NCBI GenBank assembly: GCA_947502885.1
Contig: CANNBP010000006.1
Location: 205,074-269,073 of the forward strand
DNA: 64,000 bases
Source of the DNA: an uncultured Aquimarina sp.
GTDB taxonomy: Bacteria; Bacteroidota; Bacteroidia; Flavobacteriales; Flavobacteriaceae
Direction: 5' to 3'
The position numbers and the translations under genes are program-made. This document shows positions 1 through 10,400 of the stretch, in pieces. A model generated the notes under the pieces. It was not told the DNA's origin and made no database searches. It saw only the letters and a list, made by a program, of their open reading frames with translations. Numbering within the stretch: the stretch's first letter is position 1; each line of letters starts with the position of its first letter.

Positions 1-816
1 TCTAAATCCAAACCTTGCTCTTCGGCTATTGGTTTTAGTAAATTCAATGAATTTTTAAGATAGTTTTTAAAAGGAGCTTCGACTACCTCCTTAACCATTG
101 TCTCATCATCACTTACAAAGGTGTGCAACATTAGGGCAACTTTTCGTTTTTTATGGTCAAATCCATTTTCTCGCAATGTCTGTCTATATACATCTATTTT
201 TCCTGATAAATCTTCAATACTTTGTCCTAATAGATGTGTTAACAAATTTGCACCAATTGAACCTGCATATTTAAAAGTCTCTATACTTCCTCCTGCTGTT
301 ATCCAAAGAGGTACTTCATCTTGCACAGGTACTGGGTGTATTTTAAATTCAAAGTCTTTTCCTAGGCCATTTTTTCGACTTATAGAATTTCCTTTCCATA
401 ACTTTTTTAGTTCATCAATTTTTTCACGCATTATTTGATGACGATTTTCATAACTATCCGAAGCTAAAACAAAATCATTAGGGTGCCATCCAGAAGCAAT
501 AGATAATTCTACCCTACCATTAGACAAATTATCAACCATTGACCACTCTTCTGCAACTCTTACGGTATCATGCAATGGTAAAACAACACTTCCTGATCTA
601 AGTTTAATATTTTGAGTTATAGTTGAAACAGCTGCAGCTGCTACGGAAGGGTTAGGAAATTGGTCTCCAAAGTCATGAAAGTGTCTTTCTGGAACCCAAA
701 TCCCGCTAAAATCATTTTTATCAGCAAAAGTAGCACCTTCTATAAGTAACTTGTATTTATTAACTTCTGAGCTAGTTCCTGTTGGGAAATAAAACAAACT
801 AAAATCCATTGTTGGC
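1..816 (-). other. Luciferase-like monooxygenase (LLM) domain inserted in an NRPS adenylation domain
   Basis: Right after the A4-type motif FDISILELLWTLTRR, the adenylation fold is interrupted by a domain starting MDFSLFYFP. It continues with ANKYKLL-like (here EVNKYKLL), GIWVPERHFHDFG, PNPSV, SGSVVLPLHDTVRVAEEW, NGRVELSIASGWHPNDF and LWITAGG. These are hallmarks of the MupA/Atu3671-type FMN-dependent luciferase-like monooxygenases that occur inside natural-product megasynthases (the TIGR04020 type). Such domains use reduced flavin and oxygen, and a hydroxylation or N-oxidation of the bound amino acid is expected. The exact reaction cannot be read from the sequence. The rest of the domain and the second half of the adenylation domain lie beyond base 1. 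Confidence 0.88.
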
Positions 817-3800
817 TTAGGTTGAATCGAAATCGGTCGTTCTAAATGAATTATTACTTTATTCCTTCTAGTTAAAGTCCATAATAGTTCTAGTATTGAT
901 ATATCAAAACTTATACTAGTCGTTGCCAACCATATATCTTTATTACTAGAGTTTGCAAATGTCCTACTCATTCCATTTACAAAGTTTGTTAGGTTTCTAT
1001 GTGATACTTTTACACCTTTTGGTTTTCCCGTAGAACCAGAAGTATAAATTACATACGCTAATGATGAACCTTTTATCTTGGGTAAATGAGTTTCTAAAAA
1101 GAATTTGTTTTCTAATGTTTCAACAATAACCGTGTTGGTCGTTTTTGGTATAATGTCTATAGTACCTTTATCTACTAAGACAATTTTTGTATTACTATGT
1201 TCTAAAATATAATCAAGCCGGTCTAAAGGATAAAAAGGATCTAAAGGTAAATAAGAAGCTCCCGATTTCAATACTCCTAGAATTGCTATTACCATTTCTA
1301 TAGATCGTCCTAAACAAACTCCTACAGTTGTATTTGGAAGTACTCCTTGCTTTTGTAAGTGTAATGCTAGGTTAGTAGATCTTTCATCAAGTTCTTTATA
1401 AGATATTTCCTTTTCTTCGCAAACCAAGGCTACGTCATCTGGTGATTGTACTACTTGTTTCTGAATTAAAGAAATGACTGTTTCTTCAATATCATATTTA
1501 TACTCTGTTTCGTTAAATACATTTAACAGTTGGTATGTCTGATTTTTATCAAGGTATTGAATTTTTTTAATTTCCAGTTCTGGATTTTTTATACTTTGAT
1601 GGATAAAATTCTCATAATTTACAACTAAGTTTTCTATAAAATCTGCTTGAAATAAATTGGTATTATATTGCACACCTAAACTAAGTCCATCTACAGTTTC
1701 AAAAAATGAAAATGTTATATCAAATTTACTAACCTGGTTTTCAGTTTTTTGATATATACTACAATCAAGATCTTCAAAAGAATTATTCAAATTCAAGGCT
1801 TGATTTGTCTGTTTATCAAAAATCACTAAAGCATCAAATACTGGTGAACGGCTTGTATCTCTCACCAAACTTAACTCATTGACAAGATCACCAAAAGGAT
1901 AATTTGTATTAGCATATGCTTTAAGTAATGTATTTTTTTGAATATCTAATAGTTCTAAAAAGTTATTTTCTAGATCAAATCTTGTTCTTATTGGTAAAGT
2001 ATTAATAAACACTCCGATTTGATTTTCCAAATCGGGATGATCTCGCCCTAGTACCGGAGTTCCAAGAATGATATCTGTTTGATTAGTATACCTACTCAGT
2101 AAACCATTGATACCAGCCATTAAACTCATAAATAAAGTAGTTCTATTTCTTTTTGAAAACGAACTAAGTTTTTTGTAAACTTCATCTTTAAACCTAAACT
2201 GAACACTGTCACCTTCGAATGTCTGCATTGTCGGCCTAGGCATATAGGTCGGTAAATTTAACACAGGTAATTCACCAGAAAGTTCTTTCAACCAATGTTC
2301 TTTTTCTTTGGTTAATTGTCCCTCTACATGTTCATCAAATGACCAGGCAACGTAGTCCTTAAATTGAATATTTAATTCTGGTAAACTAATCTTATTCTTT
2401 TTTATTAAGTCATTGTAACATGTGACTATTTCTTTTAGTAAAATTTCAATAGATTTACCATCACCTATTATATGATGTATAACTAAAGTTAAATAGAAAC
2501 TCTGCTCGCTTTCAATAATTAAACCAACATTTAATAAAGGCGCTTTTGTTAGGTCAAACAGTACATTATTTACATCAGAAAGTAGATCGTCAGTTTTTTT
2601 ACTTTCTGAAACCGTATATGATTTAATTTCAAAATTTAAATCTTCAATATCCTGTATATATTGTTTTATTTCTCCCGAATCACTTTTTATAAAAGAAGTT
2701 CTTAGAGAATCATGACGTTTAATTATCTCTTTAAATGAAGCTCTTAATACTTCTATATTAAGTTTTCCTTTAATTTTTATAACTAAAGGAATATTGTAGG
2801 CCTTATTTGCTTTTTCATTCTGACTAAGTATCCAAAACCTAAATTGAGTTGAAGATAAAGGATGTAAATCAGAGACTGGTGCTAGTGGTATATGGTCAAA
2901 AGTATTCTGTTTAAGGTAAGGAATTATCTCTTTTATTGTCGGATTTTCGAATATCTCTACTACTGTAATTAAATAGCCTAATTTTTGTTTAATCTGATTG
3001 ACTATACCAACAACAACAAGACTATTGCCTCCTAATTCAAAAATAACATCATTTACCCCTACTTTATCAACTCCTAAGGCATTTTTCCAAATTTCAACTA
3101 ACGACTCTTCAAGTTCATTTGTTGGAGCTACGTAAGGAGTACGATTTAAAAACTCCTTTGACAATGGATTTGGCAATGACTTTTTATCTATTTTTCCATT
3201 AGAAGTTAAAGGAATACTATCTAATTTAATAAAATGTGTTGGTATCATATATTGAGGAAGATATTTTAACAAATATCTTCTTAAATCTAAATTATCTTCA
3301 GAACTCACTAATGTTACATAAGCACAAATTCTTTTTTCATTTTGCAATATAAATACGTTAGCGATCGCATCATTAACATTAGGATGAGTCAATAAGATTC
3401 TTTCTATTTCTTTTAATTCAATTCTGTAGCCATTTATCTTAATTTGATCATCTTTTCTTCCTGAAAACACAATAGTACCATTATCTCTCCAATACCCATA
3501 ATCCCCAGTTTTATACAACCTTTCATCTTGAATGAAAGGACTTCTTATAAACTTATTATTGGTTTCATCAGTTAAATTGAGGTAACCTATAGCCAAATTA
3601 TTACCTCCTGCATAAAGCTCTCCTTCTACTCCAATTGGTACTGGGTTTAAATTAGAATCGAGTATATAAATATCTGTATTAGATACTGGTTTCCCAATTG
3701 GAGAATAAGTCTCGATATCATTATTTCCCCCCTTCATAGAGTGGCATGTTACTACATGCGTTTCAGAGGGGCCGTACAAATTATAAAGTTTTACATTAGG

Positions 3801-6248
3801 GTTTTTAAATAAAAATCTATTAAATGATTGATTTAATACCAATTGCTCACCAGTAGATAAAATATTCTTGATAGAATGTCCTTCAAAGGCTTCTGGTTCA
3901 CAAACGGTAAACAAACTACTTAAAGCCGCGTATGGTAAAGACAATGTTTCAACACCATTATTTTTTATAAATTTTAGTAGTCTTGGAAAATTTAAACGAT
4001 CATCCTCACTTACAACTATGAGGCTCCCTCCACTACACAAAACAAACCAACAATCTTGAATAGAGGCATCAAAACTAAAAGAAGCGTATTGTAAATGTTT
4101 TAATCCTTTTTCTATACCTAAATGTCTGATATTCCATTGAATTAAATTACTTAACATCTTATGTGTTTGAACAACCCCTTTGGGAATACCTGTAGTACCT
4201 GATGTATAAACCACAAATGACGGGGCTATTAAATCATTAGTAACATTAAGGTTTTGACTATTAAACTCAGTAATATCCTTATTGGTTAATTCTATTACCT
4301 TTTTACCTTTTAGCAAATCTTCACTAACTATTCCTTTACGAGATATCAATAACTCGATTGATGCATCATTTAAAATATGTGCTATACGTTCTTGAGGGTA
4401 AGTATAATCTATTGGTATATAGCAGGCGCCGATCTTCATTATTCCAATCATTGCGATAACACTATCTAGAGATCTCTCTAGAATCACTGCTACATTTTTA
4501 CCTGAAGAAACATCATATTTTTCCTTTAAATAATCTGCAAGTTGATTAGCACGTAAATTAAGTTCATAATAACTCAATGATTCGTCCTCAAAAATAACAG
4601 CTTTTTTATCTGGAGTTTGATTTACTTGCTTTTCAAACATTTCCATTACCGTTATTTCTGGGTAATTTCTTTTATTACTATTAAATTGTTGAAGTATATT
4701 TTCTTTTTCTTCTTTTGATAAAAAATCAATTTCTGAAACGGGTGTTTCAGGATTATTCAACATTTCATCAAGCATATTTTTGAAATGTTGAATTAGTTGT
4801 TTTATTATCCTGTCTTCATATATATCTGTATTAAATTCGAGATGTAATGAAAGATAATCACCTCTCTCTTCAAATGTGAACAATAAGTCAAATTTACTGT
4901 ATAAGTTATCAGTTTTTGCTATTTCATCTAATTGATTAGTATTAGGAATGTCACTGTTTTTTCCATTGTTCTGTAATACAACCATTACATCAAAAATGGG
5001 ACTACGCGATAAATCTTTATTTATATTGAGATCTTCTACTAATTTTTCAAAAGGATATTGTTGATTGTTGTATGCTTTTATAGTGGTTTCTTTAACCTTT
5101 GAATACAGCTCATTAAAAGTGTCTGAATCTGAGATTTCATTTCTTATAGCTAACGTATTCACATAGAAGCCTATTTGATCTGTTAAGTCAGAATGTTCTC
5201 TTGCTGCAATTGGACTACCTATAATGATATCTTTTTGATTCGTATATCTATATAGAAGGGCTCTAACTGAACTTAAAATCCCCATATAAAGTGACCCTCC
5301 ACTTTTACTAGAAAATTCCTTTAATGAGTGTGTTTGTTCCTTTGAAATGTATGTAGTATAGGTTTTTCCGTTATAAGTTTTTATGGATGGTCTTTTCTTT
5401 TCTGTAGGAAACTCGAACTTAGATAGATGTTCTCTTAGCTCTTTTAACCAATAACTTTTTTGTTCTTCTAACTGCGATTCATTGATTTGATTTAAGTACC
5501 ATATCGCATAATCCTTATATTGAATTCTTAATTTAGGAAGTGATGGCTCTTTGTTTTCTTTATAAGCTTGATAAGATTCGAATACATCTCTTGCCAATAC
5601 CTCTAACGACCAACCATCACTAATAATATGATGTATATTATAATAGAAGATATATTTATTGTCTTTTAATTTTAATAAAGCTGCTCTTATTAGCGGTCCA
5701 TTTTCTAAATCAAATTGTTTTACAGCATCCTCTTTAATATAATTTCTAAGTAGTATTTCTTTATTCTCTTCTTTACTATAATCTATATAATTAATTGTAA
5801 AATCAAAATCTCTTTTTTCTAGTATAACTTGACTTACTTCATCATTTTCTATTTCTCTAAAAACAGTTCGTAAGATTTCGTGTCTTTCAATAACAAAATT
5901 TACAGCTTTTTTAAAATTATCTATATCATATTCTTCATTCAATTCTATTTCAAATGGCATATTATAGGCTATCGAAGCTTCATTTATCTGAGAAGCAATC
6001 CATAATCTTTTTTGTGCATTTGATATAGGATATGAGTCTGATTGAGGGATTACAGGTATTTCTGTAAAACTCTCATTATTAGATATTTTAAACAAGTAAT
6101 CTTTAATTTTTTCTTTGTTTTTTTTAATCAGTTCTATCGCATTTTCATCAATATCTTCCTTTAAAAAAAGCACTTCAATTTCATCTTCCAAAAGATTTAA
6201 ACCAATCCCTTTTTGTCTTAATTCTCTTATAAAAAAAGCTATTTCCAT
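1..6248 (-). CDS. Non-ribosomal peptide synthetase, third gene of the cluster (3' end outside window)
   Basis: The frame starts at ATG 6248 and stays open to base 1, so only about 2082 codons are visible. Domain order seen: a TubC_N-like docking segment (about residues 1-58); a condensation domain (about 70-500, HHIISDGWS); an adenylation domain (about 515-1000, YTSGTTGIPKGV, YGPSETHVV); a carrier domain with GGNSL (about 1020-1085); a second condensation domain (about 1100-1530, HHIIGDGKS); the first half of a second adenylation domain (YTSGSTGKPKGV, SFDISILELLW); then a luciferase-like monooxygenase from about residue 1810 to the edge. Pocket residues of the first adenylation domain read by eye are DAQLLTLVV(K). 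They resemble the proline-type code DVQLIAHVVK as I recall it; this is an inference. The second starts D-I-L, as glycine-type domains do, but the remaining residues lie outside the window. The start is supported by a docking domain matching that of the upstream NRPS gene. Relic NRPS sequence lies directly before the start codon. Confidence 0.95.
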   Translation of the reverse strand, partial: MEIAFFIRELRQKGIGLNLLEDEIEVLFLKEDIDENAIELIKKNKEKIKDYLFKISNNESFTEIPVIPQSDSYPISNAQKRLWIASQINEASIAYNMPFEIELNEEYDIDNFKKAVNFVIERHEILRTVFREIENDEVSQVILEKRDFDFTINYIDYSKEENKEILLRNYIKEDAVKQFDLENGPLIRAALLKLKDNKYIFYYNIHHIISDGWSLEVLARDVFESYQAYKENKEPSLPKLRIQYKDYAIWYLNQINESQLEEQKSYWLKELREHLSKFEFPTEKKRPSIKTYNGKTYTTYISKEQTHSLKEFSSKSGGSLYMGILSSVRALLYRYTNQKDIIIGSPIAAREHSDLTDQIGFYVNTLAIRNEISDSDTFNELYSKVKETTIKAYNNQQYPFEKLVEDLNINKDLSRSPIFDVMVVLQNNGKNSDIPNTNQLDEIAKTDNLYSKFDLLFTFEERGDYLSLHLEFNTDIYEDRIIKQLIQHFKNMLDEMLNNPETPVSEIDFLSKEEKENILQQFNSNKRNYPEITVMEMFEKQVNQTPDKKAVIFEDESLSYYELNLRANQLADYLKEKYDVSSGKNVAVILERSLDSVIAMIGIMKIGACYIPIDYTYPQERIAHILNDASIELLISRKGIVSEDLLKGKKVIELTNKDITEFNSQNLNVTNDLIAPSFVVYTSGTTGIPKGVVQTHKMLSNLIQWNIRHLGIEKGLKHLQYASFSFDASIQDCWFVLCSGGSLIVVSEDDRLNFPRLLKFIKNNGVETLSLPYAALSSLFTVCEPEAFEGHSIKNILSTGEQLVLNQSFNRFLFKNPNVKLYNLYGPSETHVVTCHSMKGGNNDIETYSPIGKPVSNTDIYILDSNLNPVPIGVEGELYAGGNNLAIGYLNLTDETNNKFIRSPFIQDERLYKTGDYGYWRDNGTIVFSGRKDDQIKINGYRIELKEIERILLTHPNVNDAIANVFILQNEKRICAYVTLVSSEDNLDLRRYLLKYLPQYMIPTHFIKLDSIPLTSNGKIDKKSLPNPLSKEFLNRTPYVAPTNELEESLVEIWKNALGVDKVGVNDVIFELGGNSLVVVGIVNQIKQKLGYLITVVEIFENPTIKEIIPYLKQNTFDHIPLAPVSDLHPLSSTQFRFWILSQNEKANKAYNIPLVIKIKGKLNIEVLRASFKEIIKRHDSLRTSFIKSDSGEIKQYIQDIEDLNFEIKSYTVSESKKTDDLLSDVNNVLFDLTKAPLLNVGLIIESEQSFYLTLVIHHIIGDGKSIEILLKEIVTCYNDLIKKNKISLPELNIQFKDYVAWSFDEHVEGQLTKEKEHWLKELSGELPVLNLPTYMPRPTMQTFEGDSVQFRFKDEVYKKLSSFSKRNRTTLFMSLMAGINGLLSRYTNQTDIILGTPVLGRDHPDLENQIGVFINTLPIRTRFDLENNFLELLDIQKNTLLKAYANTNYPFGDLVNELSLVRDTSRSPVFDALVIFDKQTNQALNLNNSFEDLDCSIYQKTENQVSKFDITFSFFETVDGLSLGVQYNTNLFQADFIENLVVNYENFIHQSIKNPELEIKKIQYLDKNQTYQLLNVFNETEYKYDIEETVISLIQKQVVQSPDDVALVCEEKEISYKELDERSTNLALHLQKQGVLPNTTVGVCLGRSIEMVIAILGVLKSGASYLPLDPFYPLDRLDYILEHSNTKIVLVDKGTIDIIPKTTNTVIVETLENKFFLETHLPKIKGSSLAYVIYTSGSTGKPKGVKVSHRNLTNFVNGMSRTFANSSNKDIWLATTSISFDISILELLWTLTRRNKVIIHLERPISIQPKPTMDFSLFYFPTGTSSEVNKYKLLIEGATFADKNDFSGIWVPERHFHDFGDQFPNPSVAAAAVSTITQNIKLRSGSVVLPLHDTVRVAEEWSMVDNLSNGRVELSIASGWHPNDFVLASDSYENRHQIMREKIDELKKLWKGNSISRKNGLGKDFEFKIHPVPVQDEVPLWITAGGSIETFKYAGSIGANLLTHLLGQSIEDLSGKIDVYRQTLRENGFDHKKRKVALMLHTFVSDDETMVKEVVEAPFKNYLKNSLNLLKPIAEEQGLDL

Positions 6249-6350
6249 ATTTAAATAATGTTTTTTCAATTGGCTGATTTGTCTCTGATGATTCTAATCT
6301 GTTTATATTTTCGATATTAACCCCTAAATATTCTATTGTAAATTTTTTAA
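6249..6350 (-). pseudogene. Relic of the 3' end of a lost NRPS gene
   Basis: Read on the minus strand, this stretch gives TIEYLGVNIENINRLESSE and then TNQPIEKTLF. That closely matches the last residues of the 4222-residue NRPS (TIEYLAVNIENTNWLEESE, then INQPVKK). Upstream of it the similarity stops in AT-rich sequence and no carrier-domain GGHSL remains. It is the tail of a paralogous NRPS gene whose body is gone. The reading frame runs into the start region of the third NRPS gene, so the original stop and the next start probably overlapped. Confidence 0.8.
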
Positions 6351-6417
6351 AAACTTATTCTATTTTAGTATTAAGACTATACTTTGAACTGTATGATATT
6401 ACTTTTGGACACAGTGT

Positions 6418-6553
6418 ATGGATTTTATTTATAATCCAGTTCTGAATTATAATGATGTCCCAGCATTAAATGACTCTGATAAGGAATGGATTGTTGACAA
6501 ACTTTTTTGATAATTTTGATTATCTGGATCGATATTTATTAGAATTGAATTAA
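6418..6553 (+). pseudogene. Short frameshifted coding remnant, unidentified
   Basis: An ATG at 6418 opens a 30-codon frame ending at TGA 6508-6510, with a protein-like composition (NYNDVPALNDSDKEWIVDKLF). Removing one T from the six-T run at 6503-6508 would extend it with DNFDYLDRYLLELN to a TAA at 6551-6553. That suggests a decayed gene end or a small frameshifted gene on the strand opposite the NRPS genes. I do not recognise the family. It may simply be chance. Confidence 0.3.
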
Positions 6554-6763
6554 ACATATATTAATCCATATCAAATTTGAACTGAGAGTACTATTATAAT
6601 CTTTTGATATACTTATATGTGACAATTAGAGTATCAGAACTATCAAATCAATCATGAATTGAAAATTATGAATTTGTTCGTTTGTTAAATTAGAAATTTA
6701 AAAATACACTATCAGAAACGTAGTAATATTAAGATTTAATATAAATCAATAGTGAGTATTCAA

Positions 6764-6786
6764 GGCTCCGCCTTTTGTAGTTACAA
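6764..6786 (-). promoter_or_regulatory. Hairpin plus GGCGGAGCC leader element, copy 2 (candidate antiterminator recruitment site)
   Basis: On the minus strand, TTGTA-AC-TACAA (5-bp stem, 6775-6786) is followed after AA by GGCGGAGCC (6764-6772) and TTG. The same layout, with a different but still self-complementary stem, occurs at 29914-29940 in front of the NusG-like gene. The core resembles the RfaH ops sequence (GGCGGTAGCGTG) in base composition and order. It lies about 130 nt downstream of a TATATTTG box and about 515 nt upstream of the third NRPS start. Recruitment of the NusG paralog here is an inference. Confidence 0.6.
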
Positions 6787-6904
6787 TATTTAATTTTTAG
6801 TAAATAATATAACTACATATGAAAGATTAGGTAAAAAATTTTAATCCAACAAGAGGAATAAAACGCGGCTCAAGACATTCAATTGTTATCGTAAACCATT
6901 AAGA

Positions 6905-6912
6905 CAAATATA
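6905..6912 (-). promoter_or_regulatory. Candidate promoter (-7 box) for the third NRPS gene
   Basis: The minus strand reads TATATTTG, an exact match to the Bacteroidota -7 consensus TAnnTTTG. The same octamer lies at 30094-30101 in front of the NusG-like gene, and in both cases the hairpin/GGCGGAGCC element follows 130-170 nt downstream. No clear TTG -33 box is seen here; the upstream sequence is a T/A run. Confidence 0.4.
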
Positions 6913-6987
6913 AGTATATATATAAAAAATAAAACTTTTTTATAAAAAAAATGTAAAAATTAATTTCAGCCTGTAACTCGTTTTATT

Positions 6988-7008
6988 TGATCATTATTTA
7001 TATGATCA
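6988..7008. repeat. Perfect inverted repeat TGATCAT-N7-ATGATCA
   Basis: Seven-base arms (6988-6994 and 7002-7008) flank a 7-base AT spacer. It lies in the gap between two NRPS genes, upstream of the candidate promoter at 6905. There is no T-run, so it does not look like an intrinsic terminator. It could be an operator or a chance AT-rich palindrome. Confidence 0.35.
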
Positions 7009-7199
7009 TTTCATTCAACATATCAACCTCTCTCACAATATTTTGCTTTTTTTAAATAATGCTTGATACGTTAACAATCATTGTGTATTAACAGATACAC
7101 TGAATCTATAATTTTATATTAAAGATTTCATTTCTTTCTTGTACAATTTTAAGACTCTTCATCATTTTGTTTCTATTTCGAGTTATATAAGGTAATTTA

Positions 7200-7471
7200 T
7201 ACCTTGGTCATTCTGTTTGTAATATAACCTGACCACCTTTCCGTTTTTTCTCCATTTAAAATTATGGACAAAATTTCATGTCTTTCAATAAAAAAATGAC
7301 AATTTCCTTAAATTTATCTATTTCATAATTTCCATTTAGTTCGATTTCAAATGATACATTAGTTATAGAAACTTCTTTTAGTTTAAAAATAATCTATAAG
7401 CTTGTTTTGTACATTAAAAATTGGATATACAATACTCCCATCAATATCTTTATTAAAAAAACTGTTTCCAG
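7200..7471 (-). pseudogene. Relic of the 5' part of a lost NRPS gene (condensation domain start)
   Basis: Directly after the stop of the 4222-residue NRPS, the minus strand resembles the start of the third NRPS gene. It gives a piece like SIVYPIFNVQNKLID (compare DSYPISNAQKRLWIA), then VSITNVSFEIELNGNYEID (compare ASIAYNMPFEIELNEEYDID), then IERHEIL, the start of condensation motif C1. The pieces are in different frames and interrupted by stops. The docking segment is mostly missing, and similarity fades before about 7200. This is a decayed duplicate of an NRPS N-terminus. Confidence 0.78.
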
Positions 7472-7473
7472 AA

Positions 7474-10400
7474 TTAAATAATAATTTTTTTGACTGGTTG
7501 ATTAATTTCTGATTCTTCTAACCAATTTGTGTTCTCTATATTGACAGCCAAATATTCTATAGTTGGGTTTACAAAAACTTGTTCTATCTCTATTTTCACA
7601 TTAAATCTCTGATAAACAACAGACAACAATTTTGTTGCACTTATACTATGTCCTCCTAATTCAAAGAAATTATCCGTAACTCCTATCTTTTCTATCTCCA
7701 GAATTTCTTTCCATATAGTGACCAAATCTTCCTCTAAATCAGTTCTTGGAGCTATGTATTCTCTTTTTATTACATCTTTCTCTGTTACTGCTGGTAATGC
7801 ACTTTTATCTACTTTTCCATTTGGGGTCAATGGTATTTTATCTACAATTACAAAGTAATTTGGTAACATGTAATCTGGTAGTATATTATTAAGTCTAAAC
7901 CTTAAATTTTGCTTGTCTAAGGTTTCAGGAGCTACCAAATATGCGATTATTGATGCATCAATTTCTTCTCTTTTTATAATCACAGTAGCTTGCTCAACTA
8001 TATCTTGACTAGTAATCGCTTTTTCTATTTCACCAAGTTCTATTCTGTACCCTCGTATTTTAACTTGATTATCTTTTCTTCCGAAAAATTCGATTTCTCC
8101 ATCTGGTAACCATCTGCCTAAGTCCCCTGTCTTATATAGTCGTGTGTCTTTTATAAAAGGATTAGAAATAAACTTTTCACTTGTTAAATGCTCACTATTT
8201 AAATAGCCTCTAGATAGCCCTTTACCTGAGATGTAAATTTCACCAATAACACCATGAGGTTGCAAAGTCATATCCTCAGAAAGTATATAAAACTGTGTAT
8301 TATCAATTGGTTTTCCTATTGGGATCGATTTATCAAAAGTGCGTTCAATTTTAAAACAACTACTATAGGTTGTATCTTCTGATGGTCCATATAAATTTCT
8401 AATCTCAATATCCAACTCGTTAACGGCATTGCTCAGTTCTATCGGAATAGGCTCTCCTGCCATATTTATAGCAACAACATTATCAAATACAACTTGTTTT
8501 TTTAGTAATGACTGTATTACCGAAGGAACTGTATTAATAAGAATACGACTATCATCAGAAATATATTCTGGTATTGCTAATCCGCTTTCGATCATTCTTA
8601 TTTTCTTTCCAATCACCAATGGATAGAACATTTCAAATACAGATAAATCAAAACAATGTGATGTAACTGCATATATGATGTCAAAATTAGTATGCTCAAA
8701 TTCTCTTATAGCCCATTTTAGCATAGCTACCGCATTTCTATGCTCAATCATTACCCCTTTAGGTTTACCTGTAGATCCTGATGTATAAATAATATATGCT
8801 AAATCTGAAGTTGAATTAATTTTATCTAGATTATCTCCTGAATATTTTTGACTAACCTCGGCAAATTGATTAAGCTCATAAGTATCTACGATTACTTTAC
8901 AATTGCTATCTTGTTCTATATACTTTATTCTATCTACAGGGTACTTAATATCTATTGGAACATATGCTGCACCCGACTTTAATACTGCCAATATGGTAAT
9001 TAACAACTCCTCATTTCTTTCTAGTTTTACACCTATTAAATCTTCGGGTTGTAACTTATAAGTATCTCTAAGGTAATTTGCTAATTTGTTTGAACGCTCA
9101 TTAATTTGAGCATATGTAAATTCTCTTGTCTCAACTACAATTACAATCTCATTTGGGGTTCTACTTACCTGTTCCTCAAATAAATCAACAATTGTTTTGT
9201 TAACATCGTAGTCTAAACTTGTGTCGTTATATTCTTCTAGTAACTCATAAGTTTCATGTTTTTCTAAGTACGCTAATTGAGATAAAGCTTCTAACTCATT
9301 AGAAATACCACTTTGTAAAAAATTACCAAGGTGTGCTACCATTCTTTCTATAAACTGTTTTTGATATATATCAGAATTATAGGCTAACTGTAATTCTAAT
9401 CCATCAATAGCTTCTGAGAATGAAAAACTTAGATCAAACTGGCTTACCGGCTTACTAAAGTTCTTATAAGGTTCTACCTCTATACTATCCAATACTAACT
9501 TATCAGATCTTAATAAACTCTGTTGATTTTGAAATACAACCATTACATCAAATAATGCAGATCGACTTGTATCTCTTTTTAAATTTAATTTTTCTACTAA
9601 AGTATCGAAAGGGTAATTTTGATATGAATAGGCTTCTAATAAGGTTTCTTTTTGTTTTAGCACTAATTCCTTAAATGTTGTCTTCTGATCAAACTGAGTG
9701 CGGATTGCTAGTGTATTTAAAAACAGACCTACCTGATTTTCTAAATCACGGTCTCCTCTACCCGCTACCGGAGTACCTAATATAATATCATTTGTATTAG
9801 TATATCGGCTAAATAAACCGTTTATACCTGCCATCAAGGTCATGAATAAAGTTGCTCCATGCTTTTCTGAAAAAGCAGCTATTTGTTGACTAAGCTCTAA
9901 AGAAAACTTATGTGTTATTCCATTTCCGTTATACGTTTTGATTTGTGGTCGTGAATTAAATGACGGTAATTCTAAAATTGGTAACTCACCTGCAAATTTA
10001 TCTAACCAATACTGCTCTTCTTCATTTATTTTCTCTTGATAAAACTCTTGTTGTGTCCACTCTGAATAGTCTTTATATTGTATTCTTAACTCTGGTAATC
10101 TTATTTCCTCATCATTAACAAGAGCATTATAAATTTGTATTACTTCGTTACTTAATAACTCCATCGACCATCCGTCACTAATAATATGATGTATATTACA
10201 TATTAACAATGATTCATTATCTGATAGTCTAAGAATTTCTGCTTTTAGTAATGGGCCTTTATCCAAATCAAAAGAATGAGACAAGCTCTTTTCTATAACC
10301 GATTGAATATCAAAACCATCTTCTAATTCTTTTACATCAATATCAAAGGATATTTCAGTTTCAGGTAATACAATTTGTCTTATTTCTCCTTCATTATTCT

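Noticed and set aside
121..438. Plus-strand open frame of 105 codons
   Set aside because: It lies opposite the luciferase-like monooxygenase domain of the NRPS, which reads cleanly on the minus strand with family motifs; the plus frame has no recognisable features.
6988..7008. Inverted repeat considered as an intrinsic terminator
   Set aside because: There is no T-run on either side and the stem is A/T-rich; kept only as a repeat.
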